Part shown: one piece after another, positions 14,909-22,761 of the stretch
How the letters are laid out: each line of letters opens with the position of its first letter
Numbering within the stretch: position 1 is the stretch's first letter
Origin: an uncultured Clostridia bacterium
GTDB lineage: Bacteria > Bacillota > Clostridia > Oscillospirales > Ruminococcaceae
Direction of reading: 5' to 3'
Length of the DNA: 22,857 nucleotides
Assembly: GCA_938014855.1 (NCBI GenBank)
Contig: CALLQM010000235.1
Location: 1 to 22,857, forward strand
Translations under genes and position numbers: made by a program
The notes under the pieces: model-generated
Databases searched by the model: none
The model's input: the letters and a program-made list of their open reading frames with translations, nothing else
Told to the model about the DNA's origin: nothing

Positions 14909-14975
14909 ACCTATTATACCTCCTCAAAATGAAAATGCTTAAACATTCTAATAACTTTACCTAAAAACTATGTGT

Positions 14976-17429
14976 TTATATTGAATTTTCGTATTTTGGA
15001 TCGACAAAAATAGAAACCGCTTTATTTTCGTTTTGTGCATAATACCACTCCACCACGCGCCACAAAAGAGAGCGAAAGCGGGCATTATAATTGCATTTGA
15101 TTGCCATACGCCAACGGTATTTCCCTGCAATCCGATTAATCTGGCTCTCACAAGGCCCCAGTACCCGCAAAGGCAGATTCGGGAAGTCCTTTCGCGCCTG
15201 TTCTGCAAATTTTGCAAGAAAACGCCGAGACGCATCCCGCACCTGCGCATTTACAAGTCCGGAAAACCCAACCCCAATCATATCACAAAACGGTGGATAG
15301 AGGTGGATGCGGCGGCTTTCGATTTCCTGCTCAAAAAATGTATCATAATCCTGTTCGGCCGCCAAAGAAATCACCGGATTTTCCGGCGTAAACGTTTGGA
15401 TATACGCGCGTCCCGCTTTTTCTGCCCGTCCGGAACGCCCGACAACCTGCGTAAACAGAGAAAACGCCCGTTCATAACTGCGGTAATCCTGCGCATAAAG
15501 CGATGCGTCCGCCGAAAGCACCCCGACAAGCGTAACATTCGGAAAGTCCAAGCCTTTTGCCACCATCTGCGTACCAATAATAATATCATATTTTCCTTGT
15601 GAAAAATCAGTAAAATAGGTTTCATGCGAAAATCTTGCCATTGTGGTATCCATATCCATCCGCAAAATCCGCGCGTCGGGAAACAGTTCCTGCAATTCCT
15701 GCTCGACCTTTTGGGTTCCAGCACCCGAATAACGCAGGAGTTTACTGCCGCAGGTCGCACAAACATCATCCACACGCGCCACATAACCGCAGTAATGGCA
15801 CATTAAATGCTCGTTTGCGCTGTGATAAGTAAGCGCTACGGAACAGTTTGGACACTGCGCCACTTTTGCGCAGATTGCGCATTTTACTAATGTATGATAC
15901 CCTCTGCGGTTGAGCAGTAAAATGGACTGTTCCCGGTTATCAAGGTTTGTCTGGAGCTGATCGATCAGCTCCTGTGACAGTGACGCAGAGTGCGCATTCA
16001 GCGCCTGCGTAGACATATCCAAGATGGTTACATCCGGAAGATTTGCTTTTCCGAATCGCTTTTTGAGCGTCAGCAGATGATACTTCCCTTTTTGAGCGCG
16101 GTAAAAGCTCTCGACGCTCGGTGTCGCCGATGCAAGAATCATCAACGCATTGTGGTAAGCAGCCCGCACACGCGCCACATCACGCGCATGATAGCGCGGC
16201 GACTGCTCGGATTTATAAGTGGTTTCCTGTTCCTCGTCCATCACGATTAGTCCAATGTTTTCAAGCGGCGCAAACACCGCACTGCGCGTACCAATGACAA
16301 TTTTGGCATCGCCGTTTTTAATGCGTTTCCATTCGTCCATACGTTCCGACATTGTAAGTCCGCTGTGCAGTACGGCAACCGTACCGCCAAAATAGCGATG
16401 AAACCGATTAATCGTCTGTGGCGTCAGCGAAATCTCCGGAACCATAACAATGACGCCGCTGTCGTGTTCGAGCACATGTCGGATAACGCGCAGAAATACC
16501 TCCGTTTTGCCCGATCCGGTCACGCCGTATAGCAAAGCCGTCGCCGGTTTTTCCTCATCCGAAAGTGCGCACAACCGCTGATACGCGGTTTCCTGCTCAT
16601 CCGAAAGCACAATGGAATCAATGTCTTCCAACACATGGCAGTCCGCATACGGATTGCGGTAGACTTCACGCGTGAAATAATGAACGACCTCTGCTTTGGA
16701 AAGTCTTTCTACAACGGTTTTTCCGACTGCGGCGAAATAACAGACCTCTTTGAGCGATGCCTGTCCTACATTCAGCAGAAGTTTTACGACTGCTTTCTGT
16801 TTGACCGTGATTTTCACATCCGTAATATCCGATAGTTCCTGAATTCCGTCCGCCAAACGCACCATAACCAGTTTTTCGTCCAAAATCCGCTGGCGGATTT
16901 CCTGCGATTTCAGCACGACGCCCTGCTCACATAACTTACGAAGCATCGGAGCGTCGGGCTTGAGTCCCAAAGCCGCAAGCATCGTTTCCTCCCGCACCGG
17001 TTTGCCGCGTCCGCGCAGGTAATCCATGATTTGCTTGGCGTCGTCGGTTAAATCTTCCGGCAGCTGAACCTGCTCATCCAGTTCGTAGGTATATTTCAGT
17101 TCCACACCGATTCCCGGCGGCAAAAGTGTTCGGACTGCATCATAATATCCGCAGAACGTGGTATCTTTCAAATGTCGGACCAACATGAGCATTTCGGCAT
17201 TGAGCAGAGGTTTTTTGTCCACAAGCGACTTGATGGCTTTCAGCCGCATACTGCCGTCATTTTCGCAAAGTTCCATCACCAAACCAAACCGTGTACGATT
17301 TCCGGCGCCAAACGGAACGGTAACACGGCATCCGGCAGAAACTGCCATTCCGTCCGGAACAAGGTAGGAATAGCATTTATCAAAATGCAGGGTGGCATTT
17401 TCCACCACGACCTTTGCAATTGTTGACAA
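14976..17429 (-). CDS. priA: Primosomal protein N' (replication restart helicase)
   Basis: PriA binds stalled forks and reloads the replicative helicase. The 817-residue product has the DNA-binding N-terminus (AKVVVENATLHFDKCYSYLVP), Walker A GVTGSGKTEVFL (about residue 300), Walker B VMDEEQETTYK, GTRSAVFAP, and the zinc-binding strand-separation module with CAICAKVAQCPNCS and CHYCGY then CATCGS. The helicase C-terminal motifs GTQMVAKGLDFPNV and QVVGRSGRA follow. The box reads DEEQ where many PriA have DEEH. The start is a TTG at 17429, with AGGAGG 7 nt upstream; the frame stays open 90 codons further, but that part overlaps coaBC and has no PriA homology. A 67-nt gap precedes the DUF2500-like gene. 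Confidence 0.96.
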   Translation of the reverse strand: MSTIAKVVVENATLHFDKCYSYLVPDGMAVSAGCRVTVPFGAGNRTRFGLVMELCENDGSMRLKAIKSLVDKKPLLNAEMLMLVRHLKDTTFCGYYDAVRTLLPPGIGVELKYTYELDEQVQLPEDLTDDAKQIMDYLRGRGKPVREETMLAALGLKPDAPMLRKLCEQGVVLKSQEIRQRILDEKLVMVRLADGIQELSDITDVKITVKQKAVVKLLLNVGQASLKEVCYFAAVGKTVVERLSKAEVVHYFTREVYRNPYADCHVLEDIDSIVLSDEQETAYQRLCALSDEEKPATALLYGVTGSGKTEVFLRVIRHVLEHDSGVIVMVPEISLTPQTINRFHRYFGGTVAVLHSGLTMSERMDEWKRIKNGDAKIVIGTRSAVFAPLENIGLIVMDEEQETTYKSEQSPRYHARDVARVRAAYHNALMILASATPSVESFYRAQKGKYHLLTLKKRFGKANLPDVTILDMSTQALNAHSASLSQELIDQLQTNLDNREQSILLLNRRGYHTLVKCAICAKVAQCPNCSVALTYHSANEHLMCHYCGYVARVDDVCATCGSKLLRYSGAGTQKVEQELQELFPDARILRMDMDTTMARFSHETYFTDFSQGKYDIIIGTQMVAKGLDFPNVTLVGVLSADASLYAQDYRSYERAFSLFTQVVGRSGRAEKAGRAYIQTFTPENPVISLAAEQDYDTFFEQEIESRRIHLYPPFCDMIGVGFSGLVNAQVRDASRRFLAKFAEQARKDFPNLPLRVLGPCESQINRIAGKYRWRMAIKCNYNARFRSLLWRVVEWYYAQNENKAVSIFVDPKYENSI

Positions 17430-17455
17430 CTTCCCACCTCCTAGATGTCCGTTTT

Positions 17456-18655
17456 TTATTGTTTGGACTGATAAAGCACAAGCAGGCGGTCGAGCAGTGT
17501 ATCGGCGACCGCATCTTTTCCCATCAGCGGAAGCGGTTCCGCACCGTCCCGTGTCAAAAGCGTAACACGATTGGTCACGGTGCCAAACCCCGCACCCGCA
17601 TCTTTTAGGCTGTTCGCGGCAATCATATCTGCGCCCTTCTTTTCCAGCTTTGCCCGGCTGTTTTTGAGCAGGTCTTTTGTCTCCATGGAAAAACCACACA
17701 GCACCTGATTTGATTTCTTATGACTTCCCAAATACGCCAAAATATCCTGCGTTCGGCTTAACCGCAAAGCAAGTTCGCCATCCTGCTTTTTGATTTTATC
17801 CTGCGCAGATGTTTCCGGTTTATAATCTGCCACAGCCGCGCATTTTACAATCATATCCTGCTCTTTGGCGCGCGAAGTGACCGCATCAAACATCTCCTGC
17901 GCACTCACCACAGGCACCACGGTTACACCATGCGGCGGCTCAAGCGCCGTTTTTCCCGATACCAGCGTCACCTGTGCTCCGCTGCGGTTTGCCGCGGCCG
18001 CAATCTCTTACCCCATGCTTCCGGTTGAATGGTTGCTGATAAACCGCACCGGATCAATCGCTTCCTGTGTCGGGCCTGCGGTCACCAAAACATGCATCCC
18101 CGCCAAATCCTTGGAAGTGAGAGCATCGCGTACCGCCTCAAACAAGACTGCCGGATTCGGCATCCGTCCTCTGCCTACATCGCCGCAGGCAAGCCAGCCG
18201 CTGTCCGGCTCAATAACTTCGACGCCGAAATCCTTCAGCGTCTGCAAATTGCGCTGTGTAATCGGGTTGTCATACATGCCCGTATTCATTGCCGGAGCGA
18301 TGATTTTGGGGCAGGATGCCGCAAGGATTGTCGTTGTAAGCATATCGTCCGCTATTCCTGCGGCCATTTTTGCAATCACATTCGCTGTTGCTGGCGCCAC
18401 CAAAAACACATCCGCCTTTTTTGCCAGCGCGACATGTTCGACGTTATATTCAAAATTGCGGTCAAATGTGTCGATGGAAACCCGATGATTGGTCAATGTT
18501 TCAAAGGTGAGCGGAGTGATAAACTCTGCGGCATGTTTCGTCATAATCACATGCACCTGTGCCGCTGTTTTCCCCAAATTGCTGGCAAGCTGAGCCGCTT
18601 TATAAGCGGCAATCCCGCCGCTGACACCTAACACAATGGTTTTGCCTTCAAACAA
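17456..18655 (-). pseudogene. coaBC: CoaBC (PPC decarboxylase/PPC synthetase) with in-frame TAA
   Basis: CoaBC makes 4'-phosphopantetheine for coenzyme A: CoaB joins cysteine to phosphopantothenate and CoaC decarboxylates it. The CoaC half is complete: GVSGGIAAYKAA, LVAPATANVIAKMA, APAMNTGMYDNP and SGWLACGDVGRGRM with the catalytic Cys. CoaB begins VLVTAGPTQEAIDPVRFISNHSTGSMG, then a TAA (18010-18008) stands where the family has Tyr, and the same frame continues EIAAAANRSGAQVTLVSG through KCAAVADYKPE and the KLEKKGADMIAAN motif to 17456. There is no shift of frame: one base change from TAC or TAT explains it. The start is a TTG at 18655 with AGGAGG 9 nt upstream. Full length would be about 399 residues, as usual. 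A restart at GTG 17971 would lack the start of CoaB. Since the gene is normally essential, a sequence error or very recent mutation is most likely. Confidence 0.88.
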
Positions 18656-18701
18656 TAACAGATCCCTCCTGTCCCCGGCGAAAGCCGTAACATGTTGAAA
18701 A

Positions 18702-18724
18702 CAGCCCTGTTTGCGACAGGGCTG
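18702..18724 (-). terminator. Weak hairpin with T-run between rpoZ and coaBC
   Basis: On the minus strand CAGCCCTGT and ACAGGGCTG pair perfectly (9 bp, 5-nt loop) and TTTT follows, 42 nt before the coaBC start. The short T-run suggests partial termination or an mRNA-stability element inside the operon, lowering expression of coaBC onward relative to rpoZ. Confidence 0.5.
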
Positions 18725-18744
18725 CATTTCATGGTTTGGTTTTC

Positions 18745-18942
18745 TTACATGCCGCTCAATTTATGTCTTCCGTTGGCAAATTCCTCAATCGCTTTTTTTA
18801 CAGGCTTTTCTTCCAAAATAACTTTTTGTTCTTCGGCCTCTTCTGCAATCTCACGAGCACGTTTTGCCACAGCAACCACAAATTCATAACAGCTTTCATT
18901 GGATTTTATCATCGATGGCATAGATGGTCTAAGCATATTCAT
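18745..18942 (-). CDS. rpoZ: RNA polymerase omega subunit
   Basis: A 65-residue protein that helps assemble RNA polymerase by chaperoning beta'. It shows the omega pattern: MLRPSM near the start, ESCYEFVVAVAKRAREIA (the conserved helix with K-R-A-R-x-I), EKPVKKAIEEFANGRHKL at the C-terminus. Position between gmk and coaBC matches Bacillus yloH. Its ATG is 2 nt beyond the gmk stop; an ATG two codons later is possible. The binding site is weak (GAGTGA), so coupling to gmk translation is likely. Confidence 0.93.
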   Translation of the reverse strand: MNMLRPSMPSMIKSNESCYEFVVAVAKRAREIAEEAEEQKVILEEKPVKKAIEEFANGRHKLSGM

Positions 18943-18944
18943 CT

Positions 18945-19550
18945 TTAATCACTCACTTTTTCGATTAGTTTTTTCATATTTTTCGTTTGACATTTCGCCG
19001 CCGTTACAATACAAGCAAGTTGTTCGCGGGCTTTATGAACATCATCGTTGATAATGATATAATCATAATCCATTGCATGGCGCATCTCTTCCCGAGCCGC
19101 ATTCAGCCGCATTTTTACAACTTCCGGCGGTTCAGTTCCCCGCCCTGTCAAACGCTGCTGTAAAATCTCAAACGACGGCGGAAGAACAAAGATGAACACT
19201 GCATCCGGAAAAGTCTGCTTAATTTTCATTGCGCCCTGCACTTCGATTTCTAAAAAGACGTCATAACCTTCCATCAGACGCTTTTCCACCTCAGCGCGGG
19301 GCGTTCCGTAATAGTTGCCGCTGTATTGTGCATACTCGAGCAGGCCTTCGGTTTTGATCAGCCCTTCAAACTGCTCTCGATTTTTAAAATGGTACTCCAC
19401 GCCGTCCGTTTCTCCGGGACGTGGATTACGCGTCGTTGCGGATACCGACAGCACCGCACGGTCGTGCTCTTTTAAAAAGGGCACTAAAATGGTTCCTTTG
19501 CCCACTCCGGACGGTCCGGAGTAGACATATAGCATTCCTGTTTTACTCAT
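18945..19550 (-). CDS. gmk: Guanylate kinase
   Basis: Gmk phosphorylates GMP to GDP with ATP, in guanine nucleotide synthesis. The 201-residue product has the P-loop SGPSGVGKGT (11-20), SVSATTRNPRPGETDGVEYHF (GMP-binding Ser, Arg and Tyr), ReLeYAQYSGNYYGTP-like segment from about 72, and the lid region GRGTEPPEVVKMRL. Its ATG overlaps the remA stop by 4 nt (ATGA). Length is normal. Confidence 0.97.
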   Translation of the reverse strand: MSKTGMLYVYSGPSGVGKGTILVPFLKEHDRAVLSVSATTRNPRPGETDGVEYHFKNREQFEGLIKTEGLLEYAQYSGNYYGTPRAEVEKRLMEGYDVFLEIEVQGAMKIKQTFPDAVFIFVLPPSFEILQQRLTGRGTEPPEVVKMRLNAAREEMRHAMDYDYIIINDDVHKAREQLACIVTAAKCQTKNMKKLIEKVSD

Positions 19551-19813
19551 TCCTCTTGAACCTCGTCCTCGTCATCATCTTCATCAACCAAACGATTTGC
19601 CACCGTTTCCGGCTGTACAGCCGAAAGGATGACGTGGTCGGAATCGGTTATAATGACCGCACGGGTACGCCGTCCATAGGTAGCATCAACCAACGTTCCC
19701 CGATCACGCGCATCCTGAATAATACGCTTGATCGGAGCGGATTCCGGGCTGACGATTGCAATTAATCTGTTTGCGCAGACCATATTGCCAAAACCGATAT
19801 TAATCAATTTCAT
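19547..19813 (-). CDS. remA: RemA-family (DUF370) regulatory protein
   Basis: An 88-residue member of the RemA/YlzA family; in Bacillus subtilis RemA is a DNA-binding activator of biofilm matrix and osmoprotection genes. Conserved blocks: KLINIGFGNMVCANRLIAIV at the start, SAPIKRIIQDARDRGTLVDATYGRRTRAVIITDS (basic DNA-binding face), then VILSAVQPETVANRL. An acidic tail (DEDDDEDEVQEE) ends the protein and is not needed for the family fold. GGGGG about 8 nt upstream supports the ATG. It lies between yicC and gmk, as in Bacillus. Confidence 0.94.
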   Translation of the reverse strand: MKLINIGFGNMVCANRLIAIVSPESAPIKRIIQDARDRGTLVDATYGRRTRAVIITDSDHVILSAVQPETVANRLVDEDDDEDEVQEE

Positions 19814-19824
19814 ACTGCGTCCCC

Positions 19825-20703
19825 CTACTCAATATTTTGAATCTGTTCGCGGATTTTTTCGATTTCACTTTTGATATCTACCACAATCTGAGCGATTGAT
19901 ACATCCTGCGCCTTTGAACCAATGGTATTCACTTCGCGGTTCATTTCCTGCACCAAAAAGTCCAGTTTGCGTCCCACTGGCTCATTGTAGGTAAGAATTT
20001 CACGGAATTGTGCAACATGGCTGTTGAGCCGTACCGTTTCTTCATCAACTGCAATTTTATCGGCAAAAATCGCCGCTTCTGTAATGACGCGGGATTCTTC
20101 AATCTGACGGTCATCCAAAACTTCCGCAATTTTGGCAGTCAGACGCTCACGATACGCGGCCACCGTCCGGGGGGACTGCTCGGATACGATGGCAACTTTT
20201 GATTCAATTGTGGAAAGCCGATTGAGCAGATCGTCTTTGAGACGTTCTCCTTCAACGGTGCGCATCGAGACAAATTTTGTCAAAGCCTCCTCCGCCACCG
20301 TTTTGACTGCAAGCCAAATTGCTTCCTCGTCTTCCGGTTCTTTGCTGATTGTAAAGATATCGGAAAAACGGGAAATCGAGCTTAACGTAATATCATCCTG
20401 CAAATGATATTCATGCCCAAGCTCACGCAGTGCTTCCACATAAGCACCTGCAAGTTCGCGGTTAATTGCCACATTCACATTTCCCGCATCGAACGACTGA
20501 ATCGTAACGATCACTTCAATCTTTCCCCGCGAGAGCTGTCCTTGCATAAAGCTTTTTAGTTTTTCTTCCAAATAGCCATACATGCGTGGCACTCGTGCAG
20601 AAAACTCAAAAAAACGATGATTAACCGACTTCATTTCTACGGTAATGTCGCGTCCATCCATCTGATGCTGAGCGCGTCCGTAGCCTGTCATGCTTTTGAT
20701 CAT
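19825..20703 (-). CDS. YicC/YloC-family endoribonuclease
   Basis: A 292-residue YicC-family protein; Escherichia coli YicC is an endoribonuclease that affects small-RNA turnover, and Bacillus YloC is its counterpart at this locus. Conserved blocks: MIKSMTGYGRA at the start, VEMKSVNHRFFEFSARVPR, RGKIEVIV, and at the end the C-terminal domain with GRKLDFLVQEMNREVNTIGSKA and VDIKSEIEKIREQIQNIE. Length is usual. It is the first gene of the long minus-strand operon, about 70 nt from the promoter -10, with an AAGGCGG binding site. Confidence 0.94.
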   Translation of the reverse strand: MIKSMTGYGRAQHQMDGRDITVEMKSVNHRFFEFSARVPRMYGYLEEKLKSFMQGQLSRGKIEVIVTIQSFDAGNVNVAINRELAGAYVEALRELGHEYHLQDDITLSSISRFSDIFTISKEPEDEEAIWLAVKTVAEEALTKFVSMRTVEGERLKDDLLNRLSTIESKVAIVSEQSPRTVAAYRERLTAKIAEVLDDRQIEESRVITEAAIFADKIAVDEETVRLNSHVAQFREILTYNEPVGRKLDFLVQEMNREVNTIGSKAQDVSIAQIVVDIKSEIEKIREQIQNIE

Positions 20704-20771
20704 CCGCGTTACCGCCTTTATTATATTTGCCCCGGAATCAGCCGGGAATACTGCTGTATTTATATCTAATT

Positions 20772-20800
20772 ATTTTATCCCAAATTCATGCTTTTGTCAA
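20772..20800 (-). promoter_or_regulatory. SigA-type promoter of the yicC-to-thiN operon
   Basis: On the minus strand a perfect TTGACA (20800-20795) and TAAAAT (20777-20772) are 17 nt apart. The -10 is 68 nt upstream of the yicC start. The untranslated leader contains a small hairpin, CCCGG with CCGGG (20731-20746). No other promoter this good was seen inside the cluster, so it may drive all 16 genes, though internal promoters are probable. Confidence 0.85.
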
Positions 20801-20850
20801 TTTCCATGTAAGGATTTAGGCAAGATTAGGATGCCCCAATCCGGATGGAA

Positions 20851-20880
20851 AAAGTCCCCCACCCAAAGGTGAGGGACTTT
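20851..20880 (-). terminator. Intrinsic terminator after the oadA-type gene
   Basis: On the minus strand AAAGTCCCTCACC pairs with GGTGGGGGACTTT around a 4-nt loop (one G-U pair), followed by more T. It lies 12 nt after the oadA-type stop, ending the biotin enzyme operon before the yicC promoter. Confidence 0.88.
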
Positions 20881-20892
20881 GCAATTTTTCGG

Positions 20893-22296
20893 TTAAGCCG
20901 GATGGACTTTATTCTCTTTGTCAGCGTGTTTTCCGTCGACACCGTATTTCTTATTTTTGCGGGATTCAAAGAATTTCGGTGCAACCTGCGGGAACATCGC
21001 CATGGTGAGAACGTCTTCATCCTGCTCGAGATATTCCTGCGGGAATTCTGCACGGAATTTATCCAATTCCGGTTTAATCAGATCAGCAGGGCGGCAGTCG
21101 ATAGGTTTCTCATCGCCCAGGATCTGTTTGCGGAACTCAGCAGAAATCGGAGCCGGAGTCTTGCCGTATTCGCCTTTGACCAAACCGCGGAACTCTTTGG
21201 TGACCATTTTGTAGCGTTCGCCCAAAATAACGTTGAACACAGCCTGTGTACCAACAATCTGAGAGGATGGAGTAACCAGCGGAGGATAGCCGGCGTCCTT
21301 ACGAACATTCGGAATTTCCTTGAGCACATCCTCAAATTTATCTTCCTGACCAGCTTGTTTGAGCTGGGAAACCAGGTTGGACAGCATGCCGCCCGGTACC
21401 TGATAAAGCAGAGTATTTGCGTCAACGCCCATGACTTTCGGCGAAAGCAGACCGTTGTCGAGATACTTCTGACGCAGTTTTGCAAAGTGAGCACGAACAA
21501 CGTCCAGTTTCTTCAGGTCAAGGCCGGTATCATACGGAGTGCCTTTCAGTGCAGCAACCATCGACTCGGTCGCCGGATGAGAAGTACCCAGTGCCAGCGG
21601 TGACATTGCGGTATCGATGATATCAACACCTGCTTCGATTGCTTTTAAGCAGGACATCGAAGCCAAACCGGATGTGTAGTGCGTATGCAGATCAACCGGA
21701 ATTTTAAGTTTGCTCTTGAGAGCGGAAACCAATTCCGTCGCTACAGAAGGACTGATCAGACCGGCCATATCTTTAATGCAGATGGAATCTGCGCCTGCGC
21801 TTTCCAGCTGTTTGGCGTAGTTCACGAAATATTCTACATTATGCACCGGGCTGGTGGTATAAGAGATCGCCGCCTGCATATGTGCGCCCATCTTCTTAGT
21901 AGCCTTAATAGCCGTTTCCAAATTACGAATATCATTGAGTGCATCAAAAATACGGATGATATCAATTCCGTTATCGACCGATTTCTGTACAAAATATTCG
22001 ACTGCATCATCCGCATAGTGACGATAACCGAGCATATTCTGTCCGCGGAACAGCATCTGCAGTTTGGTGTTGGGCATATTTTTACGAATTACACGGAGTC
22101 TTTCCCACGGATCCTCATCCAAAAAACGGATGCAGGAATCGAACGTAGCGCCGCCCCAGCATTCGCTGGAATAAAATCCCACTTCATCCATTGTGGACAG
22201 GATCGGGAGCATTTCTTCTAAACGCATACGGGTTGCAATCAGCGACTGGTGCGCGTCGCGAAGAATCGTTTCACAGATTTTTACCTTTTGTGCCAT
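20893..22296 (-). CDS. Carboxyltransferase subunit of a biotin-dependent decarboxylase/carboxylase (OadA/PycB type)
   Basis: A 467-residue subunit that moves carboxyl groups between oxaloacetate or pyruvate and carrier-bound biotin. It starts MAQKVKICETILRDAHQSL and shows the TIM-barrel features of the family: ECWGGATFDSCIRFL, QMLFRGQNMLGYRHY, CIKDMAG (metal-bridging Lys), PVDLHTHYTSG (metal-binding His pair), and DTAMSPLALGTSHPATE. A conserved C-terminal part follows (QVPGGMLSNL, PSSQIVGTQA). There is no biotinyl domain, which many OadA proteins carry; that domain is a separate gene just upstream (22313-22702). GGAGG precedes the start. With the carrier and the MmdA-type subunit it probably forms an oxaloacetate decarboxylase or transcarboxylase-like complex; sodium-pump subunits are not in the window, so the exact reaction is open. 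Confidence 0.9.
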   Translation of the reverse strand: MAQKVKICETILRDAHQSLIATRMRLEEMLPILSTMDEVGFYSSECWGGATFDSCIRFLDEDPWERLRVIRKNMPNTKLQMLFRGQNMLGYRHYADDAVEYFVQKSVDNGIDIIRIFDALNDIRNLETAIKATKKMGAHMQAAISYTTSPVHNVEYFVNYAKQLESAGADSICIKDMAGLISPSVATELVSALKSKLKIPVDLHTHYTSGLASMSCLKAIEAGVDIIDTAMSPLALGTSHPATESMVAALKGTPYDTGLDLKKLDVVRAHFAKLRQKYLDNGLLSPKVMGVDANTLLYQVPGGMLSNLVSQLKQAGQEDKFEDVLKEIPNVRKDAGYPPLVTPSSQIVGTQAVFNVILGERYKMVTKEFRGLVKGEYGKTPAPISAEFRKQILGDEKPIDCRPADLIKPELDKFRAEFPQEYLEQDEDVLTMAMFPQVAPKFFESRKNKKYGVDGKHADKENKVHPA

Positions 22297-22312
22297 TTTC
22301 TCTTACCTCCCC

Positions 22313-22702
22313 TTAACCGATGGAGATCAGCAGATCATTCGACTTGACGGTATCGCCCTTTTTCACATGCACGCCAACAACGGTACCGCTTTGGGGTGCA
22401 AAGATTTCATTCTCCATCTTCATAGCTTCCAGAATTACAAGTACGTCATTTTCTTTGACCTGGTCGCCCTCTTTTACCTTGACATCCAGGATGTTTCCGG
22501 GCATTGGAGCATTGACCTTAGCTGCATTGGCAGGAGCGGCTGCAGGAGCAGCAGCGGGAGCGGGTGCAGCGGCCGGAGCCGGAGCTGCCGCAGGAGCAGC
22601 GGCGGGAGCAGGTGCAGCTGCCGGAGCCGGAGCACCGGCTGCAAGCTCATCCACCTGTACGTCATAACTTTTGCCATTGACAGTTATATTAAATCTTTTC
22701 AT
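22313..22702 (-). CDS. Biotin carboxyl carrier subunit
   Basis: A 129-residue carrier protein. A short N-terminal domain (MKRFNITVNGKSYDVQVDEL) is followed by an Ala/Pro linker (about 22-60, made of APAPAAA-type units) and a biotinyl domain (about 62-129) with EAMKMENE, where Lys95 is the biotinylation site. The linker lets the arm swing between active sites. AAGGAGG lies ahead of the ATG. It sits between the MmdA-type and OadA-type genes (16 nt to the next start), so it most likely serves both. The gamma or biotin subunit of methylmalonyl-CoA or oxaloacetate decarboxylases has the same layout. Confidence 0.94.
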   Translation of the reverse strand: MKRFNITVNGKSYDVQVDELAAGAPAPAAAPAPAAAPAAAPAPAAAPAPAAAPAAAPANAAKVNAPMPGNILDVKVKEGDQVKENDVLVILEAMKMENEIFAPQSGTVVGVHVKKGDTVKSNDLLISIG

Positions 22703-22761
22703 GATAGAATCCTCCTTGTATTATTTGATTCTGCGGTATGGAATCGGAAAAAATCCGTACA

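Noticed and set aside
14909..14975. TATAAT within the leader of the DUF2500-like gene as an internal promoter
   Set aside because: It lies between the ribosome binding site and the start codon, and no -35 is found at proper spacing.
17430..17699. 90-codon N-terminal extension of priA
   Set aside because: It overlaps coaBC in another frame, has no PriA similarity, and a TTG with an ideal AGGAGG lies at the point where homology begins.
17456..17971. Independent CoaB gene starting at GTG 17971
   Set aside because: It would lack the first beta-alpha units of CoaB, including the AGPT and NHSTG motifs that lie before the TAA, and no binding site stands before the GTG.
20845..21603. 252-codon plus-strand frame opposite the OadA-type gene
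   Set aside because: Antisense shadow of a strongly conserved gene, beginning inside a terminator hairpin and without a binding site.
22513..22640. GC-rich repetitive stretch as a possible DNA repeat element
   Set aside because: It is the Ala/Pro linker of the biotin carrier protein, a usual low-complexity coding segment.
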